DNA from: JACVRW01 sp963764665
Lineage (GTDB): Bacteria > Actinomycetota > Thermoleophilia > Solirubrobacterales > Thermoleophilaceae
Reading direction: 5' to 3'
DNA length: 44,045 nt
Assembly: GCA_963764665.1 (NCBI GenBank)
Contig: CAVXTL010000003.1
Span: forward strand, 1 to 44,045
A model generated the notes under the pieces. The model had not been told where the DNA came from, made no database searches, and worked only from the letters and a program-made list of their open reading frames with translations. The translations under genes and the position numbers were made by a program. This document shows positions 7,158 to 15,027 of this stretch, in pieces; position 1 is the stretch's first letter, and every line of letters begins with the position of its first letter.

Positions 7158-7751
7158 CCCGAGACGCTCGGCGCGCCGCACGGCCTCGGTGCGGTTGCGC
7201 ACGCGCAGCTTGCGATAGAGCGCGCTCGTGTGCTCCTTGACCGTGTGCGGCGAGAGGAACAGCAGGTCGGCGATCTCCTTGTTCGTCTTCCCGGACGCCA
7301 TCAGCTCGAGCACCTCGCGCTCGCGCTCGGAGAGCAGGGCCGACGGCTGCTCGGCGCGCGCGGCGAACACGGTCTGACCGCGGCCCACCGCGAGCACGGC
7401 CTTGGCCACGTCGTGCGCCGGCGAGTCCTTGGACACGAAGCCGGACGCGCCGGCGGCGCGAGCGGCCTGGGGCGAGATCCAGCCGGCTCCCGAGATCAGG
7501 AGCACCCGCGTGGACGGCGACTCGCGCCGGATCGCCTCGCTCAGCTCGGCGCCGGAGGCCTCGCCGAGGAACAGGTCCACGAGCGCCACGTGCGGCTCGT
7601 ACCGGCGCGCGAGCGCCAGCGCCTCTTCGACGTTCGTGGCGGTCAGGCAGCGCTCCACCCAGGGCTGCTCGGTGAGCAGCAGGCGGAAGCCCCAGTGCAC
7701 CACGTCGTGGTCGTCCACCACGAGCACGCGCAGGTTGCGCTCCGGGCTCAT
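7146..7751 (-). CDS. NarL/LuxR-family response regulator
   Basis: A 201-residue two-domain transcription regulator. The receiver domain (about 7-125) has the acidic pair in VVDDHD, the phospho-acceptor Asp59 in ALVDLFLG and the conserved Lys in GFVSKDS. The C-terminal LuxR-type helix-turn-helix (about 138-198) reads LSEREREVLELMASGKTNKE and PHTVKEHTSALYRKL. The ATG at 7751 overlaps the stop of the sensor kinase gene (ATGA), so the pair is co-translated and almost certainly cognate. The stop codon abuts repeat copy B. Target genes are unknown; some NarL proteins regulate genes near themselves, but no operator is recognised here. Confidence 0.92.
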   Translation of the reverse strand: MSPERNLRVLVVDDHDVVHWGFRLLLTEQPWVERCLTATNVEEALALARRYEPHVALVDLFLGEASGAELSEAIRRESPSTRVLLISGAGWISPQAARAAGASGFVSKDSPAHDVAKAVLAVGRGQTVFAARAEQPSALLSEREREVLELMASGKTNKEIADLLFLSPHTVKEHTSALYRKLRVRNRTEAVRRAERLGLGG

Positions 7752-8869
7752 CCGCCGTTGTCCTTCACGTGCACCACGAGGCGCACGCGCCAGTGGCCGG
7801 GCGGCTCGGGGCCGAACTCCACGACGCCCCCGACCTGGAGCGCCTCCACGGCCGCCAGACGCAGCCCCATGCCCGTGCCGCGCGCCTCCTCGCGGGCGCC
7901 GTCGTTGCGCACCTCGAGCACGAACGTGCCGTCGATCATCCCGACCTTGATGTTGACCACGGTGGGAGCGGCGTGCTTGTCGGCGTTGCGGAGCGCCTCG
8001 GCCAGGACCGACTGGGCCAGCGACTCGAGCTCCGCCGGAACCTCGACCCCGGCCTGCCACTCGAGCTCGAGCGGCATCTCCTTGTAACGGCCCGCGAGCC
8101 GTTCGAGCTCGCCGGCCAGCGTCACGCCGGTGTCCACCGCGGCGGGGGCGAGCGGCCGCTCGAGGGCGTCGCGCAGGTCGGCCAGCGCCGCCTGCATCTC
8201 GTCGGCGCAGCGGCGGCGCGTCTCGTCGCTCAGCCCCGTCTCCGAGCCGAGCGCCAGCGACACGCCGAACAGGCGCTGCACCACGCCCTCGTGGATCTCA
8301 CGAGCGAGGTCGATGCGGGCCTGGAGCAGCCGCGCCCGTCCCTGCTGGTTGGTCGCGATGCGCACGCTCGCGGCGAGGGCCGCCGTCTTGCCGATCGTCC
8401 ACATCGCGCTGCGCTCGTCGTCGTTCAGCTCGAACGCCTCGCCGCCGCGGTCGGCGAAGATCACCCCGAGCCAGCGGCCGCCGGCCGACACGGGCGTGCA
8501 CGTGAGCGTGGTCAGCTGGGCGAAGTCGGCGTAGCGGACCGGCACCCAGCGCTCGAGGTGGTCGGACACCTGCACGACCCTGTCCTTGGACAGGGCCATC
8601 TGGGCGATCGGCGTCTCCTCCAGGCTCCCGTAGACGCCCGCGAGCTGATCCGCATCGAGTCCGTGGCTGCCCACCGGCACCACGAGCCGGCGCGCCTCGT
8701 CGTAGAGCATCAGGCCGGCGCGCCTCATCGACGCCTGGCGGCAGAGCGCCTCGCAGAGGCGGTCGTAGAAGCCGCGGCCACCGGGGCGCGGACGCTCGTC
8801 GAGCTCGGAGATGAGCTCGACGATCACGTCGAGCGCGTCGGTGCGCGGGAAGGAGCCTGCCTCAGACAC
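7748..8869 (-). CDS. Sensor histidine kinase (GAF + HisKA_3 + HATPase, NarX type)
   Basis: A 373-residue soluble kinase with no membrane segment. A GAF-like sensory domain covers about 30-170; the dimerisation/phosphoacceptor helix follows with His193 in ARIDLAREIHEGVVQRLFGV, typical of HisKA_3. The ATPase domain has the N box EALRNADKHAAP and the G box RGTGMGLRLAA. It should autophosphorylate and pass phosphate to the coupled response regulator whose start overlaps its stop. The GAF domain suggests an intracellular small-molecule, redox or light signal; no haem-ligand or Cys cluster diagnostic of a specific signal is obvious. The start is a GTG at 8869. Confidence 0.9.
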   Translation of the reverse strand: MSEAGSFPRTDALDVIVELISELDERPRPGGRGFYDRLCEALCRQASMRRAGLMLYDEARRLVVPVGSHGLDADQLAGVYGSLEETPIAQMALSKDRVVQVSDHLERWVPVRYADFAQLTTLTCTPVSAGGRWLGVIFADRGGEAFELNDDERSAMWTIGKTAALAASVRIATNQQGRARLLQARIDLAREIHEGVVQRLFGVSLALGSETGLSDETRRRCADEMQAALADLRDALERPLAPAAVDTGVTLAGELERLAGRYKEMPLELEWQAGVEVPAELESLAQSVLAEALRNADKHAAPTVVNIKVGMIDGTFVLEVRNDGAREEARGTGMGLRLAAVEALQVGGVVEFGPEPPGHWRVRLVVHVKDNGG

Positions 8870-8896
8870 CCCGCTGGTTTCTACAGGGCTGAGGGG

Positions 8897-9121
8897 TCAG
8901 GCCGGCTGCAGCGACAGCCTGAGCGTCTGCTCGGAGGTGAGCGAGACCATCCGCCGGTAGTCGCACGACCGGCAGCGGCACTCGACCTGGCCCTCGAAGT
9001 CGTCCACGAGCAGGGACCATTCGACGTCGCTCGACAGGCACGCGCGGCACGCGAGCGCCGCCTCCACGAGGCAGGGTTCGTCGTTGCCGCGGAAGTTCGC
9101 CAGCTCGAGGGTCTGATCCAT
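8897..9121 (-). CDS. Small Cys-rich (zinc-ribbon-like) hypothetical protein
   Basis: A 74-residue protein with six cysteines: Cys17, then ACRAC (25 and 28), then ECRCRSC (48, 50, 53). The spacing suggests one or two metal-binding knuckles, as in zinc ribbons; no enzyme motif is seen. It is on the same strand as the histidine kinase, 27 bases upstream of it, and downstream of the folK terminator, so it probably begins the kinase/regulator transcription unit. A function cannot be assigned. The coding call rests on the conserved-looking Cys pattern and on fit to the gap. Confidence 0.65.
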   Translation of the reverse strand: MDQTLELANFRGNDEPCLVEAALACRACLSSDVEWSLLVDDFEGQVECRCRSCDYRRMVSLTSEQTLRLSLQPA

Positions 9122-9169
9122 GTCGCGCAGGTTGGCGGAATGGCCGCGGAAGTGGATGAATTGCAGGAG

Positions 9170-9189
9170 AAAACCCCCCGGCTGGGGGG
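9170..9189 (-). terminator. Intrinsic terminator after folK
   Basis: On the minus strand six C, loop AGCC, six G are followed by TTTT CTCC. This is the clearest Rho-independent terminator in the window; it ends folP-folB-folK about 8 bases after the folK stop. Confidence 0.85.
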
Positions 9190-9196
9190 TCGCCTT

Positions 9197-9682
9197 CTAC
9201 AGCGAGTCGACTGCGCTCACCCGCTGGTCGGCCACGTTGTCGAGAAACGTGCGGAGCGGTGTGCCGTCCGGCAGCCGCAGCCCGGCGTCGAGCTCGAGCA
9301 GCGGCTCGAGCACGAAGCGGCGCGTGGCGATCTCCGGGTGGGGAAGCCGCAGCCGCTCCGAGCTGTGCTCGAGCGAGCCGAGCAGGAGCAGGTCCACGTC
9401 CACCGGGCGAGGTCCGTGGCGGGGCCCTCCGGGAACGCGGCCGAGCTCGCGCTCCACCTCCTTGCACAGGTCGAGCAGCGCCTCCGGCTCGAGGTCGGTC
9501 TCGATCCGCAGGCAGGCGTTGAGGAAGTCGGGCTGGTCGAGCACCTCGCCCTGCGGCGCGGTCTCGTACACCGAGGACGCCCCGGTCACCGCCACCCCGC
9601 GCCGCTCGAGGCTCGCCCGGGCGGCACGCAGCTTGCCCACGCGGTCGCCCTGGTTCGAGCCGAGCCCGAGGTAGCCGGTCAA
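9197..9682 (-). CDS. folK: 2-amino-4-hydroxy-6-hydroxymethyldihydropteridine pyrophosphokinase
   Basis: Transfers pyrophosphate from ATP to 6-hydroxymethyl-dihydropterin, giving the substrate of FolP. The 161-residue protein starts LTGYLGLGSNQGDRVGKL and contains SSVYETAPQG, DQPDFLNACLRIET and the signature GPRHGPRPVDVDLLLL with the metal-binding DVD. The chosen start is TTG at 9682, overlapping the folB stop as TTGA; an AAGGAGG lies unusually close (1 base), so coupled re-initiation rather than standard binding is likely. It ends at a strong terminator (9170-9189). Confidence 0.94.
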   Translation of the reverse strand: MTGYLGLGSNQGDRVGKLRAARASLERRGVAVTGASSVYETAPQGEVLDQPDFLNACLRIETDLEPEALLDLCKEVERELGRVPGGPRHGPRPVDVDLLLLGSLEHSSERLRLPHPEIATRRFVLEPLLELDAGLRLPDGTPLRTFLDNVADQRVSAVDSL

Positions 9683-10131
9683 GCCTCCTTCCAGACCTCC
9701 ACCGAGACCTCGTCCACCGGCAGCGGGATCGGGGGCTCCGGCTTGGCCGCCTTGACGCGCACCGACTCGGCGCCGAAGCGGTCCATCAGGCGGTCGGCCA
9801 CTGCCGCGCAGAGCCGCTCGAGCGTGTGGTACGAGCGCTCCTGGGCGGCGAGCGCGACCTGCTCGCAGACCTCCGCGTAGTTGATGGTGTCCTCCACGCG
9901 ATCGGTGACGGTGGCGTCGCACTCGTAGAGCTCGAACACCACGTCGAACACGAGCCGCTGCCCGAGCTCGCGCTCCTCCTTGCTGACCCCGTGGCGGGTG
10001 AAGAGCGAGAGGCCGCTCACCTCGATCGTCACCGCCGGTCCGGCGCGGTCGCGCGCGTCGTCCAGGTCGGGATCGTCGATGTCCTCGAAGTCGTCGTCCG
10101 GCTCGAGCGGATCCGGCTCCCAGGTCATCAT
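9679..10131 (-). CDS. folB: Dihydroneopterin aldolase with acidic N-terminal extension
   Basis: Splits dihydroneopterin to 6-hydroxymethyl-dihydropterin and glycolaldehyde. The core (about residues 34-150) has TIEVSGLSLFTRHGVSKEER, the pterin-pocket DTINYAEVCEQV, HTLERLCAAVADRL and the catalytic Lys region VRVKAAKPEPPIP. At 150 residues it exceeds the usual 120 because of a roughly 33-residue N-terminal tail with about 15 Asp/Glu. The ATG at 10131 overlaps the folP stop (ATGA). A second in-frame ATG follows immediately. A later start that removes the acidic tail is possible but would break the coupling. Confidence 0.92.
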   Translation of the reverse strand: MMTWEPDPLEPDDDFEDIDDPDLDDARDRAGPAVTIEVSGLSLFTRHGVSKEERELGQRLVFDVVFELYECDATVTDRVEDTINYAEVCEQVALAAQERSYHTLERLCAAVADRLMDRFGAESVRVKAAKPEPPIPLPVDEVSVEVWKEA

Positions 10132-10922
10132 CGGCGCACCGTAGCAGCGGTCACCGCGAGCGCATCCACGACGGGACCCACGTCGTGCACGCGGAAGACG
10201 CTGGCCCCGCGCTCCAGCGCCAGGACGTTCGTGGCGATGGTTCCAGGCAGGCGCTCCTCTGCCGGCTTGCCCCCCGCCAGCTTGCCGAGGAAGCTCTTGC
10301 GCGAGGTGCCCACCACCACGGGCCGGCCGATCGCCACGATCTCCTCGAGGCGGCGGAGCAGCTCGAGGTTGTGCTCCACGTTCTTGCCGAAGCCGATGCC
10401 GGGGTCGAGCCAGATCCGCTGCTCGTCCACGCCGGCGGCCACCGCGAACGCCAGCCGCTCCTCGAGGAAGGCCTTGACCTCGGACACCACGTCTCCGTAG
10501 CTCGGGTCGTGGTGCATCGTGCGGGGCTCGCCGCGCATGTGCACGAGGCAGCAGCCGGCTCCGGCCTCCGCCACGAGCCCCGCCATGTCGGGGTCGAACC
10601 TGAATGCCGACACGTCGTTCACGATCGTCGCGCCCGCTGCCAGCGCCGCGCGCGCGACGGCGACCTTGGTCGTGTCCACCGACACCCGCTCGCCCGCCGC
10701 CGCCAGCCGCTCGACCACGGGCAGGACCCGTGCAAGCTCCTCGGCCTCGCCCACCGGCTCGGCGCCGGGGCGCGAGGACTCGCCGCCCACGTCCAGCACG
10801 GCCGCTCCCTCGCGCGCCAGGCGCAGCCCGTGCTCGACCGCGGCGTCGCGGTCGAGGTAGAGACCGCCGTCCGAGAACGAGTCGGGTGTGGCGTTCACGA
10901 TCCCCATGACTGTCGGCTGCAT
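10128..10922 (-). CDS. folP: Dihydropteroate synthase
   Basis: Condenses 6-hydroxymethyl-dihydropterin pyrophosphate with p-aminobenzoate; this is the sulfonamide target. The 264-residue TIM barrel starts MQPTVMGIVNATPDSFSDGG, with DVGGESSRPGAEPV (pterin/diphosphate loop), TIVNDVSAF, LDPGIGFGKNVEHNLELLRR and the C-terminal RVHDVGPVVDAL. It is first in folP-folB-folK, each overlapping the next by 4 bases. A minus-strand GATACT (10932-10937) ends 9 bases before this ATG and no Shine-Dalgarno sequence is present, which supports this start and a leaderless message. Confidence 0.96.
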   Translation of the reverse strand: MQPTVMGIVNATPDSFSDGGLYLDRDAAVEHGLRLAREGAAVLDVGGESSRPGAEPVGEAEELARVLPVVERLAAAGERVSVDTTKVAVARAALAAGATIVNDVSAFRFDPDMAGLVAEAGAGCCLVHMRGEPRTMHHDPSYGDVVSEVKAFLEERLAFAVAAGVDEQRIWLDPGIGFGKNVEHNLELLRRLEEIVAIGRPVVVGTSRKSFLGKLAGGKPAEERLPGTIATNVLALERGASVFRVHDVGPVVDALAVTAATVRR

Positions 10923-10931
10923 CACGCAGTG

Positions 10932-10959
10932 AGTATCCCGACCGCCCGGGGCGTACAGT
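10932..10959. promoter_or_regulatory. Divergent leaderless promoters, folP / BKACE gene
   Basis: The minus-strand GATACT (10932-10937) serves folP; the plus-strand TACAGT (10954-10959) ends 8 bases before the ATG of the beta-keto acid cleavage enzyme gene. The two start codons are only 45 bases apart. Confidence 0.5.
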
Positions 10960-10967
10960 CGTGCTCC

Positions 10968-11753
10968 ATGAGCGCCCCGCGCGTGAAGGCGTGCCTGAAC
11001 GGGGCGCGCGAGCCCGGCGAGCACCCGAGCCTTCCGGTCACGCCCGCCGAGCTCGCGGCCGAGGCGCGGGCCGCCGTGGCGGCCGGGGCCTTCGCGCTCC
11101 ACCTGCACCCGCGCGACCACGAGGGGCGGGAGACGCTGGCCGCGAGCCACGTGGGGGCGGCACTGGCTGCGGTCCGGGCGGCCTGCCCGGGGGTGCCCGC
11201 CGGCGTGAGCACCGGGCTGTGGATCGCGGATGAGGATCCCGAGCTGCGGCTGCGGCTGGTGACGGAGTGGGGCGCTCTGGAGGACCGGCCCGATTTCGCG
11301 GCGCTCAACCTCTCCGAGGAGGGCGCCGGCGCACTGGCCGCCGCGCTGCGGGAGGCCGGCGTGGGCGTGGAGGCCGGGCTGGGATCCGCGGCCGACGCCG
11401 AGCTGCTCGCGTCCGGGGAGCTGGGCGTGGAGCTCGTGCGCGTGCTGGTGGAGCCGGAGGAGGAGAACGGCTCGGACGCCGTGCGCACGGCGACCGCGAT
11501 CGACGCCGCGCTCGACGCCGGCGGCGTCGACGGCGAGCGCATCCACCACGGCTTCGGAGCGGCCACCTGGGACGTGATCGCCGCCGCGGCCGTTCGCGGG
11601 CGCAGCGTGCGAGCCGGGCTCGAGGACGCGACGACGCTTCCGGACGGCACCCGTGCCGAGGGCAACGGCGACCTGGTGGCGACCGCCGTGGGGATGGTCT
11701 CGAGCGGAAGCGGCCGGCTCGGCCGGCAGCGCACCGACGGGGTCCCCCGGTGA
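10968..11753 (+). CDS. Beta-keto acid cleavage enzyme (BKACE, DUF849)
   Basis: BKACE enzymes (for example Kce of lysine fermentation) cleave a beta-keto acid with acetyl-CoA to acetoacetate and a new acyl-CoA. The 261-residue TIM-barrel protein shows an N-terminal CLNGAR segment, the zinc-binding HLHPRD (45-50), GVSTGLWI, ALNLSEEGAGAL and VRAGLEDATTLPDGTRAEGN near the end, where the conserved metal-binding Glu is expected. It is somewhat shorter than typical members (270-310). The stop overlaps the GTG of the following flavoenzyme (GTGA), so the two act together or at least are made together. The actual keto acid is not predictable. Confidence 0.85.
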   Translation: MSAPRVKACLNGAREPGEHPSLPVTPAELAAEARAAVAAGAFALHLHPRDHEGRETLAASHVGAALAAVRAACPGVPAGVSTGLWIADEDPELRLRLVTEWGALEDRPDFAALNLSEEGAGALAAALREAGVGVEAGLGSAADAELLASGELGVELVRVLVEPEEENGSDAVRTATAIDAALDAGGVDGERIHHGFGAATWDVIAAAAVRGRSVRAGLEDATTLPDGTRAEGNGDLVATAVGMVSSGSGRLGRQRTDGVPR

Positions 11754-12874
11754 GCGCCGGCGCCGTGTCCGCCATCGCGGCCCTGGCCGCGGAGCACGCC
11801 GATCGCTCGGAGCGCGAGCGCCGGCTGGCGCCCGAGGTGGTGGATGCCCTGCGAGCCGCCGACCTGTTCCGCCTCTGCGTTCCGCGAGAGCTCGGGGGCG
11901 CGGAGGCGGTGCCGCTCGAGCTGATCGAGGCCGTGGAGACTCTCGCGCGCGCGGACGCCAGCACGGGCTGGTGCCTGGCCGTGACCGCCACCAGCGGCCT
12001 GGTGGCCGCCTATCTCGACGAGGAGGCGGCGCGCGAGGTTTACGGCAGCGCCGGTGTGGCGGTGGGCGGCGTGTTCGCCCCGCGCGGTCACGCCGTGGGC
12101 GCGGGCGACCGGCTCGAGGTCACCGGGCGCTGGGCGTTTGCCAGCGGCAGCCCGTTCTGCGACTGGCTGATGGGCGGCTGCCTCACGGAGCTCGACGGGC
12201 GCCCGGTGGAGCCTCGCCTCGTGCTGTTCCCGCGCGAGGACGTGGAGATCGTGGACACCTGGACCGTGTCGGGACTGTGCGCGACCGGCAGCCACGACAT
12301 CGCCGTGGACGCCCTGTCCGTTCCGGTGTCTCGCTCCGCCGCCGTGATCGGCGCTCAGCCGCGAGTGGAGGGGGCGCTGTACGCCTTCCCCCTGTTCGGG
12401 CTGCTGGCGGCGGCCATCGCCGCGGTCACGCTCGGCGTGGCGCGCGCCGCGATGGACGACCTGCTGGAGCTGGCGGGCGCCAAGCAGCCCGAGGGCAGCC
12501 GCCGCAAGCTGGCCGAGCGCTCCACCGTGCAGGCGGAGGTCGCGCGCGCCGAGGCCTCGCTGCGCGCCGCCCGCGGGCTGTTGGTGGATTCGCTCGCGCG
12601 CGGCTATCAGCGCGCCGAGCGCGGGGATGGAATCGACACGGAGGACCGCATGGCCGTGCGCCTGGCGTCCACGCACGCCGCGCGCAGCGCCGCCGCGGTG
12701 GTGGACGCGTGCTACGAGCTCGGCGGCGGCAGCTCCATCTACGCCACGAGCCCGCTCCAGCGCCGCTTCCGCGACGTGCACGCGGCCACGCAGCACATGC
12801 TCGTGTCGCGCTCGACGCTCGAGCTGACCGGCCGGCTGCTGCTCGGCCTGCCGAGCGATACGTCGCAGCTCTAG
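11750..12874 (+). CDS. Acyl-CoA dehydrogenase-fold flavoprotein (HsaA/HpaB-like monooxygenase type)
   Basis: The 374-residue protein has the three-part acyl-CoA dehydrogenase fold: helical N domain (VVDALRAADLFRLCVPRELGG), a beta domain with VTGRWAFASGSPFCDW and SGLCATGSHDIAVD, and a helical C domain with SSIYATSPLQRRFRDVHAATQHM. The C-terminal RRFRDVHAATQH pattern and lack of the usual catalytic Glu motif resemble two-component flavin monooxygenases such as HsaA rather than true dehydrogenases. A reductase partner is not next to it. Translation is coupled to the BKACE gene. Its stop shares CTAG with the convergent SnoaL-like gene. Substrate unknown. Confidence 0.8.
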   Translation: MSAGAVSAIAALAAEHADRSERERRLAPEVVDALRAADLFRLCVPRELGGAEAVPLELIEAVETLARADASTGWCLAVTATSGLVAAYLDEEAAREVYGSAGVAVGGVFAPRGHAVGAGDRLEVTGRWAFASGSPFCDWLMGGCLTELDGRPVEPRLVLFPREDVEIVDTWTVSGLCATGSHDIAVDALSVPVSRSAAVIGAQPRVEGALYAFPLFGLLAAAIAAVTLGVARAAMDDLLELAGAKQPEGSRRKLAERSTVQAEVARAEASLRAARGLLVDSLARGYQRAERGDGIDTEDRMAVRLASTHAARSAAAVVDACYELGGGSSIYATSPLQRRFRDVHAATQHMLVSRSTLELTGRLLLGLPSDTSQL

Positions 12875-13254
12875 GCGGAAGCGTCCGGAGGGCGCATGCC
12901 TGAGCAGATCACGCGCATCCAGTCGATGCGCCCGTCCCGCTCCGAAAGGTAGGCCTGCTGCTCCACGACGAATGGGCCGTCCCCGTTGTGACCCTCGAAC
13001 CGGTAGCCCACTCGCTCGCGGTCGGCCACGGCCTCGGTCTCGATCGAGAGCACGGCGTCCACCTCGTCCGACTCCTCGAACCACTGGCGCAGGATCTCCT
13101 CGACCACCTGGGCCGGATCGGCCGCCGCCCACGAGCGGCGCGGCGTCAGGCCCGCGAAGTCGATCTCCGGGTGGAGCAGCGTCTGGATCCGGTCGAAGTC
13201 CTTCTCCGCCAGGGCCTCTGCGAAGCGTGTGCCCAGGGTCGCCACGGCTCTCAT
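12871..13254 (-). CDS. SnoaL/NTF2-like protein
   Basis: A roughly 127-residue cone-fold protein: FAEALAEKDFDRIQTLLHPEIDFAGLTPRR, a typical first helix and entry strand, then VVEEILRQWFEE, YRFEGHNGDGPFVVEQQAYL and a final strand DGRIDWMRVICSGM. Such proteins are small-molecule binding or isomerase-like and are hard to assign. The ATG at 13254 (MRAVATLGTRF) is preferred; an upstream ATG at 13275 would add 7 residues and overlap the promoter of the divergent ABC gene. Its TAG stop shares the CTAG tetranucleotide with the stop of the convergent flavoenzyme gene. Confidence 0.75.
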   Translation of the reverse strand: MRAVATLGTRFAEALAEKDFDRIQTLLHPEIDFAGLTPRRSWAAADPAQVVEEILRQWFEESDEVDAVLSIETEAVADRERVGYRFEGHNGDGPFVVEQQAYLSERDGRIDWMRVICSGMRPPDASA

Positions 13255-13274
13255 TCTTCCAGTCACGCCATCCA

Positions 13275-13280
13275 TACACT
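13275..13280 (+). promoter_or_regulatory. -10-like hexamer for leaderless ABC operon
   Basis: TACACT ends 6 bases before the GTG at 13287, with no Shine-Dalgarno sequence between them. Confidence 0.5.
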
Positions 13281-13286
13281 CGACCG

Positions 13287-14177
13287 GTGCCAGCCATCGA
13301 GCTCCGCCAGGTCGTCAAGCGCTTCGGCGAGATCACCGCGGTCGACCACCTCGACCTCGACGTCCCCAAGGGGATCTGCCTCGGCCTGCTCGGCCCGAAC
13401 GGCGCCGGGAAGTCCACCACCATGCGCCTGCTCACGGGCCAGGCGATCGCCGACGAGGGCGACCTGCGGGTGCTCGGGCACGAGCTGCCGGGGGAGTCCA
13501 AGGAGGCGCGGGCCAAGATGGGCGTGGTCCCCCAGCTCGACAACCTCGACGTGGACGTGACCGTGGAGGACAACCTCGCGGTGTTCGCCCGCCTCTACCG
13601 CGTGAGAGACGTGCGCACAGCGGTGGACCGCTCGCTGGCCCTTGCCCGCCTGACGGACCGCCGCAAGGACGCCGTGGACAAGCTCTCCGGCGGCATGCGC
13701 CGCCGGCTGCTGCTCGCGCGCGGGCTCGTGCATTCCCCCAAGCTGCTCCTCCTGGACGAGCCCACCGTGGGCCTCGACCCCCAGATCCGCACCGAGCTCT
13801 GGACGCTGATCGACGGGCTGCGCGGCGAGGGAGCCACGATCCTCATGTCCACGCATTACATCGAGGAGGCGCAGCGCCTGGCCGACGAGGTGGCGGTGAT
13901 GGCGCACGGCAAGGTGATCGCCCGCGGCCGCCCCTCCGAGCTGATCCTCGAGCACGCCGGCCGCGAGACGGCCGAGGTGTACGGGCCGCCGGCCCGCCTC
14001 GCCGAGGTGCGCGCCAAGGCGGCCGCGCAGGGCCTGGCGGTGCGCCCGGCGGGCCCGGCGGTGGCGATCGTGGGCTCCGAGAAGGCCACCGACGGCGCCG
14101 TGCCCGAGGACGCGGTCCGGCGCGCGGCCTCGCTCGAGGACGTCTTCGTTCTGCTCACCGGGGAGGAGGCCGAGTGA
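13287..14177 (+). CDS. ABC-2 type transporter, ATP-binding subunit (DrrA/NodI/CcmA type)
   Basis: The 296-residue ATPase has Walker A GPNGAGKST (36-44), Q-loop VPQLDNLDVDVTVEDNL (about 81-97), signature LSGGMRRRLLLAR (133-145), Walker B LLLLDEPTVGLDP (153-165) and the H-loop STHYIEEAQRLAD. The C-terminal roughly 90 residues match the DrrA/NodI-type tail, ending in the common SLEDVFVLLTGEE. It would power export by the permease encoded next. The GTG at 13287 is supported by a -10-like TACACT 6 bases upstream. The cargo (lipid, drug or polymer) is not identifiable. Repeat copy C separates it from the permease gene. Confidence 0.93.
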   Translation: MPAIELRQVVKRFGEITAVDHLDLDVPKGICLGLLGPNGAGKSTTMRLLTGQAIADEGDLRVLGHELPGESKEARAKMGVVPQLDNLDVDVTVEDNLAVFARLYRVRDVRTAVDRSLALARLTDRRKDAVDKLSGGMRRRLLLARGLVHSPKLLLLDEPTVGLDPQIRTELWTLIDGLRGEGATILMSTHYIEEAQRLADEVAVMAHGKVIARGRPSELILEHAGRETAEVYGPPARLAEVRAKAAAQGLAVRPAGPAVAIVGSEKATDGAVPEDAVRRAASLEDVFVLLTGEEAE

Positions 14178-14178
14178 C

Positions 14179-14218
14179 GACATCGGTGCGCACCCGGCCG
14201 AGCCGGGTGCTTCCGCAA
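14179..14218 (+). repeat. Dispersed palindromic repeat, copy C (between ABC genes)
   Basis: Arms GCACCCGGC (14189-14197) and GCCGGGTGC (14201-14209), loop CGA; flanks GACATCGGT and TTCCGCAA. It begins 1 base after the ATPase stop, and its last base is the A of the permease ATG, so the whole intergenic space is the element. Confidence 0.88.
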
Positions 14219-15021
14219 TGAACACGGCCGCGGCAACCGAGACGACGCGTCCCATGAGGCGCCTCGACCCGGCGGCGATCGGCGGCATCATGAGCCGCGA
14301 GGTCGCCAACTTCCGGACCTTCTGGAAGTCCACGACCTTCTCGAGCGTGCTCGAGCCGGTGGTGTACCTGCTCGCGTTCGGGCTCGGGCTCGGCGCCACC
14401 GTCGTCGACGACGTGGACGGCATGGAGTACGTGCAGTTCGTGGGCACCGGCATGGTGGCCACCGCGGTGATCTTCTCGAGCGCGCTGCCGGCGATGTTCG
14501 GCACCTTCGTGAAGCACCGCTTCCAGCGCACCTACGACGCGATCCTCGCGGCGCCGGTGGACGTGGAGGAGCTGGTTACGGCGGAGATGCTCTGGATCGC
14601 GCTCCGCTCCGGGTTCTACGGCAGCTTCCCGCTCATCGTGACGATGGCGTTCGGCCTCGACCCGGCTTGGGGCATGCTGCTCGTGCCGTTCTTCGCGTTC
14701 GTGACCGCACTCGGCTTCGCGGGATTCGGCATCGCCGTGGCGGCCACCGTGGCCAAGATCGACCAGTTCAGCTACGTCACGACGCTGTTCGTGACGCCGC
14801 TGTTCCTGGTCGCGGGCACCTTCTTCCCGATCGACCAGCTCCCGCAGGGCCTCCAGGTGGCGGCCCAGTTCAACCCGCTTCACCAGCTGGTCGAGCTGGT
14901 GCGCCACGCCTGCTTCGGGTTCGAGGCCACGGACCTGCTGCGGATAGGCGCGCTCATGGTCTTCGCCCTGGTCCTGTGGCGGGTGGCCGTGGCGCGGCTG
15001 GAAAAGCGGCTGATCGACTAG
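14218..15021 (+). CDS. ABC-2 type transporter, permease subunit
   Basis: A 267-residue membrane protein with about six transmembrane segments (for example SVLEPVVYLLAFGLGLGA, FVGTGMVATAVIFSSALPA, GMLLVPFFAFVTALGFAGFG, VTTLFVTPLFLVAGTFF) and the ABC-2 hallmark TFFPIDQLPQGLQVAAQFNP followed by HQLVELVRH. It pairs with the ATPase encoded just upstream. The ATG at 14218 uses the terminal A of repeat copy C and has no ribosome binding site; the internal ATG at 14254 (MRRLDPAAIGG) is a plausible alternative start, in which case the repeat and 36 bases would be leader. Ends 6 bases before the HAD gene. Confidence 0.9.
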   Translation: MNTAAATETTRPMRRLDPAAIGGIMSREVANFRTFWKSTTFSSVLEPVVYLLAFGLGLGATVVDDVDGMEYVQFVGTGMVATAVIFSSALPAMFGTFVKHRFQRTYDAILAAPVDVEELVTAEMLWIALRSGFYGSFPLIVTMAFGLDPAWGMLLVPFFAFVTALGFAGFGIAVAATVAKIDQFSYVTTLFVTPLFLVAGTFFPIDQLPQGLQVAAQFNPLHQLVELVRHACFGFEATDLLRIGALMVFALVLWRVAVARLEKRLID

Positions 15022-15027
15022 CCCGTC

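Noticed and set aside
9170..9189. Considered as a riboswitch or operator
   Set aside because: C6-loop-G6 followed by a T-run on the minus strand is a standard intrinsic terminator.
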